Below, piece after piece: positions 1-4,913 of a stretch of 6,449 bases of DNA. Numbering within the stretch: position 1 is the first letter of the stretch; the number at the start of each line of letters is the position of its first letter. A program made the translations under genes and the position numbers. The DNA lies in NCBI GenBank assembly GCA_904419095.1, contig CAJFQT010000046.1, positions 10,596 to 17,044 of the forward strand, in the 5' to 3' direction. The DNA is from an uncultured Clostridia bacterium (GTDB lineage: Bacteria; Bacillota; Clostridia; TANB77; CAG-508). The notes beneath the pieces are model-generated. The model was not told the DNA's origin, searched no databases, and saw only the letters and a program-made list of their open reading frames with translations.

Positions 1-399
1 TATAATATTGACTTATGTGGAAAAAATGTGGTAATATTAGGAAGAAGTAATATTGTTGGAAAACCTTTGATTCAATGTTGTATAAATAATAATGCAACAG
101 TAACAGTATGTCATTCAAAAACTCAGAATACAAAGAAAATTACTAAAGAAGCGGATATTTTAATTTCTGCAATAGGAAAGGCTAAGTTTGTCACAGCTGA
201 TATGGTTAAAGATAATGTCGTGATAATTGATGTTGGTATCAATCGTGATGAAAATGGAAAAATAGTTGGAGATGTAGATTTTGAAAATGTTAAAGAAAAA
301 GCAAGTTATATTACACCGGTTCCAGGGGGAGTTGGACCGATGACTGTTGCAATGCTTATTAATAATGTAATAAAAGCTGCTAGGCAACAAAATATATAG
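1..399 (+). CDS. folD: FolD, C-terminal part (gene cut by window start)
   Basis: Bifunctional 5,10-methylenetetrahydrofolate dehydrogenase / methenyltetrahydrofolate cyclohydrolase, a cytoplasmic enzyme that interconverts one-carbon folates. The frame is open from base 1, so the gene begins upstream. The 132 codons here are the NADP-binding Rossmann half of a protein that is normally about 280 residues. Visible family motifs are GKNVVILGRSNIVGKP near the start, the CHSKT segment, ADILISAIGK, VIIDVGIN, and the closing signature TPVPGGVGPMTVAMLINN. The N-terminal catalytic domain with the active-site lysine lies outside the window. A GTG at 28 could be mistaken for a start, but it falls inside the conserved Rossmann strand. 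The gene ends in TAG and is followed by an intrinsic terminator, so it is probably the last gene of its transcript. Confidence 0.97.
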   Translation, partial: YNIDLCGKNVVILGRSNIVGKPLIQCCINNNATVTVCHSKTQNTKKITKEADILISAIGKAKFVTADMVKDNVVIIDVGINRDENGKIVGDVDFENVKEKASYITPVPGGVGPMTVAMLINNVIKAARQQNI

Positions 400-431
400 T
401 TTAATGCTTTATCATAATTATAATAAAAAAT

Positions 432-467
432 AGAGACACTTTATATTTTATAATAGAGTGTCTTTTT
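432..467 (+). terminator. Intrinsic terminator after folD
   Basis: AGACACT at 434-440 pairs perfectly with AGTGTCT at 457-463 and is followed by a T run at 463-467. Inside the loop TTATA (441-445) can pair with TATAA (449-453), lengthening the helix across a small bulge. The position, 35 bases after the folD stop and 35 before dprA, fits the end of the folD transcript. Confidence 0.85.
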
Positions 468-501
468 GTATTTTGTGAACTTTATTGTGGGAGGTTAGAA
501 T

Positions 502-1404
502 TTGGTAATGGAAATTTTAAGTAATTATAAATTAAATGTATATGAATTAATGGAAAAGAAATATTGGATTTGGTTTAGTTTGATTAATGATTTTGGAAAT
601 GTAAAAAAACACAAGTTGCTAGAGATTTATAAAACACCAGAAAAAATATTTTATTTAAAAAATCATGAAAAATTAAAACAATTTGGTGAAAATGTGGTAA
701 GTGGTATAAGTAATAAAAAGTATAAAGAACAAATTTATAAAATTATTGATTTTATGGGAAATAATAGTATTGGTATTGTTACGATAGAGGATGAGTATTT
801 CCCTAAAATGTTAAGAGAAATTTATGATTGCCCAATTTCTTTATTTGTAAAAGGAAATATGGAATTGCTTAATAAAGAAAACAAAATAGCAATTATTGGA
901 TGTAGAGAATTTAGTGAATATGGAAAGAAATGTGCTTTATATTTTTCATCTAACTTAGCAAAAAAAGATGTAACTATTGTAAGCGGATTAGCAAGAGGAA
1001 TTGATAGCTTTTCTCATTATGGGACAATTAAAGTTGATGGCACTACAATAGCTGTTTTAGGAAATGGATTAGATATGATTTATCCAAAAGAGAATCAAAA
1101 GTTAGCAGAGGCGATTATAGAAAAAAACGGATTATTAATTTCGGAATTTCCAATTGGAACAATTCCTGAGAAGAAAAATTTTCCGGCTAGGAATAGAATA
1201 ATAAGTGGAATTAGTAAAGGTGTTATTGTTATAGAAGCAAAAAGGAAAAGTGGTACATTGCTTACAGTGGATTTTGCTTTGGATCAGGGAAAAGATATTT
1301 ATGCAGTTCCTGGAAATATAAATTCGATTAATTCTGTTGGTACTAATGATTTAATAAAACAGGGAGCAAAATTGGTTACTAATTTTGAAGAGATAGATAT
1401 TTAG
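502..1404 (+). CDS. dprA: DprA/Smf DNA-processing protein
   Basis: DprA binds single-stranded DNA entering the cell and loads RecA on it. It is a cytoplasmic recombination mediator of natural transformation, but it is also widely conserved in bacteria not known to be competent. The 300 residues match the length of the Bacillus protein. A helical N-terminal part of about 110 residues is followed by the extended Rossmann domain. That domain shows IIGCREFSEYG (131-141), SGLARGID (161-168), YPKEN (194-198), EFPIGT then FPARNRIISGIS (215-237), IEAKRKSGTL (244-253), AVPGNI (268-273) and GTNDLIKQGA (280-289). It ends soon after that and has no C-terminal winged helix. The start is TTG at 502 because the GGGAGG site (489-494) lies 7 bases upstream; the in-frame ATG at 508 would be 13 bases away. 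The gene stands alone, without the topA neighbour often seen. No clear promoter was found between the folD terminator and the start. Confidence 0.97.
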   Translation: MVMEILSNYKLNVYELMEKKYWIWFSLINDFGNVKKHKLLEIYKTPEKIFYLKNHEKLKQFGENVVSGISNKKYKEQIYKIIDFMGNNSIGIVTIEDEYFPKMLREIYDCPISLFVKGNMELLNKENKIAIIGCREFSEYGKKCALYFSSNLAKKDVTIVSGLARGIDSFSHYGTIKVDGTTIAVLGNGLDMIYPKENQKLAEAIIEKNGLLISEFPIGTIPEKKNFPARNRIISGISKGVIVIEAKRKSGTLLTVDFALDQGKDIYAVPGNINSINSVGTNDLIKQGAKLVTNFEEIDI

Positions 1405-1534
1405 TTTATTGTGATTGTTTAAATTTATATCTAAATGGTTTATTTATATATAAATCTTTTGGACTACTCTAGAGAATTTAGTTTGAATAGTAATACAGAA
1501 TGTAATTTTGTTTCAAAATTTTTTTAAAAAAGTC

Positions 1535-1563
1535 TTGACAAACATTAATCAAGTATGTATAAT
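1535..1563 (+). promoter_or_regulatory. Consensus housekeeping promoter of the tRNA gene
   Basis: TTGACA at 1535-1540 and TATAAT at 1558-1563 are separated by exactly 17 bases, a perfect match to the sigma-70/sigma-A consensus. The tRNA begins 20 bases after the -10 box, so transcription should start near 1570 and leave a short 5' leader for RNase P to remove. Confidence 0.92.
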
Positions 1564-1582
1564 AGTTAAGTGTCAAGCACAA

Positions 1583-1659
1583 GCTCCCTTAGCTCAGTTG
1601 GTCAGAGCAACCGGCTCATAACCGGTGGGTCCAAGGTTCGAATCCTTGAGGGAGCACCA
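1583..1659 (+). tRNA. tRNA with CAT anticodon (Met elongator or Ile2)
   Basis: A complete cloverleaf is present. The acceptor GCTCCCT (1583-1589) pairs with AGGGAGC (1649-1655). The D arm is GCTC/GAGC, the anticodon stem ACCGG/CCGGT encloses loop CTCATAA with CAT at 1617-1619, the variable loop is GGGTC, and the T arm CAAGG/CCTTG encloses TTCGAAT. Discriminator A is at 1656 and an encoded CCA at 1657-1659. The first base pair is G-C, so this is not the initiator tRNA, which has an unpaired 1-72. CAT can mean elongator Met, or Ile2, whose C is changed to lysidine by TilS. C4-G69 and C5-G68 in the acceptor favour Ile2, while the variable loop GGGTC and the T loop look more like Met. The gene stands alone between its own promoter and terminator. 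Confidence 0.97.
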
Positions 1660-1663
1660 AGTT

Positions 1664-1703
1664 AAAAAACTTACGAATATGAAAATTTTCGTAAGTTTTT
1701 TTA
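1664..1703 (+). terminator. Strong intrinsic terminator after the tRNA
   Basis: AAAAAACTTACGAA at 1664-1677 is the exact reverse complement of TTCGTAAGTTTTTT at 1688-1701, a 14-bp perfect stem with a 10-base loop and a T tract at 1696-1702. It begins five bases after the CCA end of the tRNA. The A run on the left makes it a possible terminator for the opposite strand as well. Confidence 0.93.
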
Positions 1704-1728
1704 TTTAAATTTTCTTTTTAAAATTAAA

Positions 1729-1755
1729 TTACAGACATAAATTTAGTTCTATAAT
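1729..1755 (+). promoter_or_regulatory. Possible promoter of the TIGR04086-type gene
   Basis: TATAAT at 1750-1755 lies about 50 bases before the ATG at 1804, with only a weak -35 match (TTACAG at 1729-1734, spacer 15). A promoter is expected here because a strong terminator closes the tRNA unit upstream, but in such AT-rich sequence a TATAAT alone is weak evidence. Confidence 0.35.
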
Positions 1756-1803
1756 AAAAAAATTCTAATAAAATGTACTAATAAATATTAGGAGGAATTT
1801 GTT

Positions 1804-2187
1804 ATGGAACCAGTTAATATTTCTAATAATAATTTAAAAGGTGTTATAAAAGGAGTGATAATTTCATATATTTTTACAATTGTAATGTGTTTAATATATG
1901 CTATAGTTCTTACTTACACTAATGTGCAAGAAAATACTATACCACCTGTTATAATAGTTATTACTGCCATTAGTATATTTATAGGTAGTACAATAGGAAA
2001 TTATAAAATTCAAAAAAATGGGTTGTTAAATGGAGCATTAGTAGGGTTAATTTATATTGTAACAATTTATTTGATTTCAAGTATACTAAATGGTTATTTC
2101 ACTTTAAATATAGCATCAGTTATTATGATTGTCTTATCAATTTTATTTGGGATTTTAGGAGGTATTATAGCAGTAAATAGGAAATAA
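1804..2187 (+). CDS. TIGR04086 (YrzE-type) small membrane protein
   Basis: A 127-residue integral membrane protein of unknown function. Four hydrophobic segments are visible, at about residues 14-37, 47-63, 74-95 and 102-123. Short polar links separate them, and the protein ends in NRK. The N-terminal KGVIKGVIISYIFTIV stretch, the TIPPVIIVITAISIFIGS stretch in helix 2, the KNGLLNGALVGLIY loop before helix 3, and the glycine-rich GILGGIIAVN end are what I know from the TIGR04086/YrzE family of Firmicutes. In Clostridia these are small four-helix proteins without an assigned role. AGGAGG at 1790-1795 is 8 bases before the ATG, which fixes the start. The gene lies alone between the tRNA terminator and the inverted repeat at 2221, and nothing shows that it belongs with the surface-protein operon downstream. 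Confidence 0.87.
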   Translation: MEPVNISNNNLKGVIKGVIISYIFTIVMCLIYAIVLTYTNVQENTIPPVIIVITAISIFIGSTIGNYKIQKNGLLNGALVGLIYIVTIYLISSILNGYFTLNIASVIMIVLSILFGILGGIIAVNRK

Positions 2188-2220
2188 ATAATTTAGTGTG
2201 ATATATTATAGAGGTAAGCC

Positions 2221-2317
2221 GTTCTAGATGTTGATATATAAGTATTTTTTCGTCAAAGATTTATGAGTTAACTAAAGCTTTATTAACAAAAAAGACTTAT
2301 ATATCAACATTTAGAAC
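2221..2317. repeat. Long imperfect inverted repeat, 30-bp arms (MITE-like or large hairpin)
   Basis: The left arm (2221-2250, starting GTTCTAGATGTTG) and the right arm (2288-2317, ending CAACATTTAGAAC) are reverse complements at 28 of 30 positions. One difference becomes a G-U pair in RNA (2227) and the other is an A/G mismatch (2244 against 2294). The centre (2251-2287) is 37 bases and contains GTTAAC and AAGCTT palindromes. Both arms carry a run of six T or A at the inner end. No convincing target-site duplication flanks it, although TATAGA (2207-2212) and TCTATA (2321-2326) extend the symmetry beyond the arms. Four T follow the right arm, so it could also end transcription from the upstream membrane-protein gene, but that tract is short. 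It may be a small palindromic mobile element, a transcript-ending structure or an insulating hairpin. Confidence 0.85.
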
Positions 2318-2353
2318 TTTTCTATAGAAATAGTGCTGAGCAGTAACAAAAAA

Positions 2354-2360
2354 TGTCGAA
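2354..2360 (+). promoter_or_regulatory. Perfect Spo0A-box heptamer TGTCGAA
   Basis: TGTCGAA is the core Spo0A binding sequence of Bacillus and Clostridium. It lies 28 bases upstream of the -35 box of the surface-operon promoter. A degenerate second copy with CGA retained (TTGCGAT, 2363-2369) follows in the same orientation. A single heptamer is suggestive only. The location is meaningful because the B. subtilis tapA-sipW-tasA operon is under Spo0A control through SinI/SinR and AbrB. Confidence 0.4.
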
Positions 2361-2388
2361 TTTTGCGATGGGTTTTATTAAAAATTTA

Positions 2389-2417
2389 TTGACAAATTAA
2401 TGAATTGTAACTATAAT
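2389..2417 (+). promoter_or_regulatory. Consensus promoter of the surface-protein operon
   Basis: TTGACA at 2389-2394 and TATAAT at 2412-2417 are 17 bases apart, a perfect sigma-A-type promoter. It is the only strong promoter seen upstream of the five-gene unit. Transcription would begin near 2424, leaving about 200 bases of untranslated leader. Confidence 0.88.
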
Positions 2418-2423
2418 GTAATT

Positions 2424-2627
2424 ACATTTTCATATTTTTTATTGAGTTCTATTAAGTATAAGAAAAATAAATTTTATTTTTAATTCAAAATTTTCTTATA
2501 AAAATTTCATTCAAATTATTTATTCGAAATTAATTTTAAAAGTAATTATCTATAAAAATTATCAAAAATTTAAAATTCGAAAAATTCACTTAACAAAAAA
2601 TTAAAATGTAGAAATGGAGGAGATTTA
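2424..2627 (+). other. Long AT-rich 5' leader with a hairpin
   Basis: About 200 bases between the predicted transcription start and the TTG start of the first operon gene, nearly all A and T. No open frame with a ribosome binding site is seen. The clearest structure is TATAAGAAAA (2457-2466) against TTTTCTTATA (2491-2500), a 10-bp perfect stem with a 24-base loop in which AAAATAA and TTATTTT can also pair. No riboswitch core of a known class, which would need conserved G/C-rich helices, was recognised. Its length suggests post-transcriptional control or mRNA stabilisation, but that is inference. Confidence 0.5.
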
Positions 2628-3215
2628 TTGAGTAAAAAGAAAAAAATAATTATAGTAGCAGTTATTTTGCTTGCATTGGTACTTTTATTTATAGGAGGAA
2701 ATACATTTTCTAAATATGTAACAGAAGTAAATGGTAAAGGTGTAGCAAATGTAGCAAAATGGAGCTTTAAAGTTAATAATAATGAAGCACAGATACAAAC
2801 AATTAATTTGGCATCAAGTGTTGATAATACCACATTAGTGGATAATAAAATTGCGCCTGGTACATCTGGAAATTTTGAAATAAAAATTGATGCAACTGGT
2901 GCTGAAGTGGGTATTGATTATAAAGTGAGTTTTATAAATGAAACAAATAAACCACAAAATTTATTTTTTACATATAACGATAAAAAATATGAAAATATTA
3001 CGGAAATTGAGAAAGATATAGCAGGAACAATTGAAGCAAACGCAGAAGAGAAAATAAAAACAATTAATATACACTGGGAATGGCCTTATGAAACAGGAAA
3101 AGATGCTCAAATAGTAGCAAATGATAAAATCGACACACAAGATGGGAAAAACATAGCAGAATATACTTTTGATGTAATGGTAGAAGGAGTACAAGTGGTA
3201 CCACAGGCTAGTTAG
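2628..3215 (+). CDS. TasA/camelysin-like exported protein with SipW-type signal
   Basis: Likely an extracellular matrix or fibre protein (inference). MSKKKK is followed by one hydrophobic segment (about 7-23) and then GGNTFSKYVTEV, the kind of signal-peptide end read by SipW-type signal peptidases (compare GGGTWAAF in TasA). The mature part of about 165 residues looks like a single beta-rich domain. Its landmarks are VAKWSFKV (42-49), IAPGTSGNFEI (75-85), KPQNL (108-112), WEWPYETG (150-157) and AEYTFDV (177-183). I see no protease motif such as HExxH, although the family is named after the protease camelysin (M73). The start is TTG at 2628, 7 bases after GGAGG (2616-2620). The gene is first in the operon and lies 9 bases before the signal peptidase that probably processes it. 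Gene 4229-4900 is its diverged paralogue. The TasA-like family call is fairly sure; the fibre role is inferred from context. Confidence 0.82.
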   Translation: MSKKKKIIIVAVILLALVLLFIGGNTFSKYVTEVNGKGVANVAKWSFKVNNNEAQIQTINLASSVDNTTLVDNKIAPGTSGNFEIKIDATGAEVGIDYKVSFINETNKPQNLFFTYNDKKYENITEIEKDIAGTIEANAEEKIKTINIHWEWPYETGKDAQIVANDKIDTQDGKNIAEYTFDVMVEGVQVVPQAS

Positions 3216-3224
3216 GATGGTAGA

Positions 3225-3626
3225 ATGAAAAAAATAAAAACAGGCAATTTAATTCTTATTTTATCAATAATTTTTTTAATCTTTGTTTTATTTCTAAAAA
3301 TTTATTTTCCAGATAGAAAAATTCAACCTTTTGGAATAACAATATTAAAAGTTTCATCTAACAGTATGAAGCCTACATTAAAAAAAGATGATTATATAGT
3401 TATAAAAAAGCAAAGTGAATATGAAATAGGAGACATTATTACATATAGTGTAGAAGGAGATTGCTTAGTAACACATAGAATCATTGAAAAATATGAAAAT
3501 GCTTTTATTACAAAAGGAGATAATAATAATGTAGCAGATGAAAAGAAAATATATAAAGAAAATATATTGGGAAAGGTTATATATTGTTTTAGAACAGGAG
3601 GTGAATATTATGAAGGAGCAGAATAA
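3225..3626 (+). CDS. sipW: SipW-type signal peptidase I (S26B, ER/archaeal type)
   Basis: Membrane-bound signal peptidase expected to remove the signal sequences of the neighbouring exported proteins. One N-terminal membrane helix (about 8-26) is followed by the catalytic domain. SSNSMKPTL (44-52) carries the nucleophile Ser47. The general base is His84 in LVTHRI (81-86); histidine instead of lysine is the mark of the ER/archaeal S26B group to which B. subtilis SipW belongs. KGDNN (97-101) is the conserved Gly-Asp-Asn box and GDIITYSV (69-76) the strand before the histidine. At 133 residues it is short: SipW is about 190, and the C-terminal membrane helix is missing here. The start is ATG at 3225 with a weak AGGATGG site (3214-3220) that overlaps the upstream stop, suggesting translational coupling. 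The 3' end overlaps the next gene by 17 bases and contains that gene's ribosome binding site. Confidence 0.93.
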   Translation: MKKIKTGNLILILSIIFLIFVLFLKIYFPDRKIQPFGITILKVSSNSMKPTLKKDDYIVIKKQSEYEIGDIITYSVEGDCLVTHRIIEKYENAFITKGDNNNVADEKKIYKENILGKVIYCFRTGGEYYEGAE

Positions 3627-4134
3627 AGTTGAAAATAAAAATGATACTGTAAAAACTAATAGAAAGGTAACAATTGCTACTGTAATATTTATGGTTTTAA
3701 TTTTATTTTTGGCAGGATATAGCATTGGAAAAAGTATTACAGAAGTGATAATAGAGTCAAAGGCAGAAGTTGCAGAACCTATTTTAGAAGTGAAATCAGA
3801 TCCTAAAATTGATGTTACAGCAATTGATAATATAGGAGAATATAATTTTACAGTGTCAAATTATAAAGAAAATAATATATCTGAGGTTAATTTAAGATAT
3901 TTTTTAGAAATAAAAGCAGATGTAGATGATAGTATTAAATTTCAGCTATACAAAAATAATGAAGAAATAAAACTAGAAGAAAACTGTTCAGAGTATATGC
4001 TTTTAGAAAAACAAAAGAAACAAGAAGATAAATATTTATTAAAGATTGTATATGAAAAACAAAATAAACCTAATTTACAGGATATTTTGGAAAAGGTACA
4101 AATAAAAGTACATTCGCAACAAGAAAAGGTATAG
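3610..4134 (+). CDS. Second SipW-type exported protein
   Basis: A 174-residue protein of no assigned function. A basic N-terminal stretch (1-19) is followed by a hydrophobic segment (about 20-36) and then GYSIGKSITEV (36-46). This resembles the signal-peptide end of the first operon gene (SKYVTEV), so it is a likely substrate of the neighbouring peptidase. The exported part has EVAEPILEVKSD, then GEYNFTVSNYKENNISEVNLRY (77-97) and beta-type strands through IKADVDDSIKFQLYKN, and ends IKVHSQQEKV. I recognise this YNFxVxNYxExxISxVxL pattern as one that recurs in clostridial surface proteins with this kind of leader, but know no function. It is not clearly homologous to the other two exported proteins here. 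The open frame extends upstream to 3538, but the start is ATG 3610: a full AGGAGGTG (3596-3603) lies 6 bases before it, inside the end of the peptidase gene. Confidence 0.82.
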   Translation: MKEQNKVENKNDTVKTNRKVTIATVIFMVLILFLAGYSIGKSITEVIIESKAEVAEPILEVKSDPKIDVTAIDNIGEYNFTVSNYKENNISEVNLRYFLEIKADVDDSIKFQLYKNNEEIKLEENCSEYMLLEKQKKQEDKYLLKIVYEKQNKPNLQDILEKVQIKVHSQQEKV

Positions 4135-4228
4135 AAATGTTTTATAAGTTTTAATAAATCATATAATGGGTATTATAAAGTTTTGACAAGTTTGACCTCA
4201 AAAAATATGTAAGGAGAATATGTATTTA

Positions 4229-4900
4229 ATGAAAAAGCGAAAAAATAAAGTATTGGCAATTTTGACAATTATAATTTTATGTATGTTTATTTTTATAAAT
4301 ATACGAAGTTTTAAAGATTTTCAAAAAGATATATTATTTTTAAAATTTCTAAATGATAGTTCAAATTTTAAAGATATATCAGAAGAGAATATAGATTATT
4401 TATATGCTAAAAATATCGGCTTAAATATAAAAAATAGTAGTGAAAATATTGGAATTGTAAAAAATGAATCTCAAGAAAATCAATACGTATTTGAAATTGA
4501 ATATAAAAATATGAATTTTCAAAATATAGATTTAATAGATACGCTAAAATCAGAGACTCTAGTTAATGAAAAGATTGCACCAGGAATAAAAGGTAACTTT
4601 GATATTATTATATATTCCAATCATAATGCATATTATTATGTTGATTTTACAAGTAAAAATGATAAGCCATATAATTTAAAATTTAACATCATAGGAACAA
4701 ACATAAAAGTAAACAGTTTGGAAGAGTTATCAACTTATTTGCAAGGAAATATCGAAAAAGAAGGAAAACGTATTATAAAAATAGGATGGGAATGGCAGTA
4801 TGAAAATGGAGATATAGGAAATATACAAGATACAAATGATGCAAAAACTATAACAGAATATTCATTTGATATTAATGCAAAAGGAGAGGAAATATTATAA
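4229..4900 (+). CDS. Diverged paralogue of the TasA-like protein, probably membrane-retained
   Basis: A 223-residue paralogue of the first operon gene. Shared landmarks are LVNEKIAPGIKGNFDI (111-126; 11 of 16 identical to residues 70-85 there), KPYNL (146-150), WEWQYENG (187-194) and TEYSFDI (209-215). The N-terminus differs: after MKKRKNK and one hydrophobic segment (about 8-24) comes NIRSFKDFQKDILFLKFLNDSS, and the FSKYVTE-like cleavage motif is not seen. About 40 extra residues with charged and asparagine-rich stretches precede the conserved domain. The protein may therefore stay anchored in the membrane, perhaps as a base or nucleating partner of the fibre protein, but this is inference. 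The start is uncertain: AAGGAG (4211-4216) is 12 bases from ATG 4229 and only 3 from ATG 4220. The longer form would add three residues (MYL). An 85-base gap to the end of the preceding gene is the widest in the operon. Confidence 0.82.
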   Translation: MKKRKNKVLAILTIIILCMFIFINIRSFKDFQKDILFLKFLNDSSNFKDISEENIDYLYAKNIGLNIKNSSENIGIVKNESQENQYVFEIEYKNMNFQNIDLIDTLKSETLVNEKIAPGIKGNFDIIIYSNHNAYYYVDFTSKNDKPYNLKFNIIGTNIKVNSLEELSTYLQGNIEKEGKRIIKIGWEWQYENGDIGNIQDTNDAKTITEYSFDINAKGEEIL

Positions 4901-4913
4901 TGGAGGTGATAAA

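Noticed and set aside
160..390. Open frame on the - strand inside folD (and similar antisense frames at 2570-2833, 2961-3194 and 3465-3725)
   Set aside because: They lie opposite well-supported genes or the AT-rich leader. Their products are rich in Phe, Ile, Tyr and Cys, as expected from reading AT-rich genes backwards, and they show no family motif.
449..454. TATAAT as a dprA promoter
   Set aside because: It sits in the loop of the folD terminator and has no -35 element at 16-18 bases upstream (A-rich only).
2628..3215. Protease activity (camelysin, M73) for the TasA-like protein
   Set aside because: No zinc-binding HExxH or other recognisable catalytic motif is present. The family name alone does not support a peptidase.
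3538..3609. Longer N-terminus for the second exported protein
   Set aside because: It lies wholly inside the peptidase gene, has no ribosome binding site, and puts 24 charged residues before a leader that already begins properly at ATG 3610 behind AGGAGGTG.
4183..4211. TTGACA as a promoter for the paralogue gene
   Set aside because: The -10 candidate 17 bases away (TATGTA) matches only three of six positions, and the start of transcription would fall almost on the ATG.
4866..4913. Longer N-terminus for the Ig-like protein
   Set aside because: It overlaps the paralogue's coding region without a suitable ribosome binding site. The TTG at 4914 has a strong GGAGGTGAT and gives a clean signal peptide.
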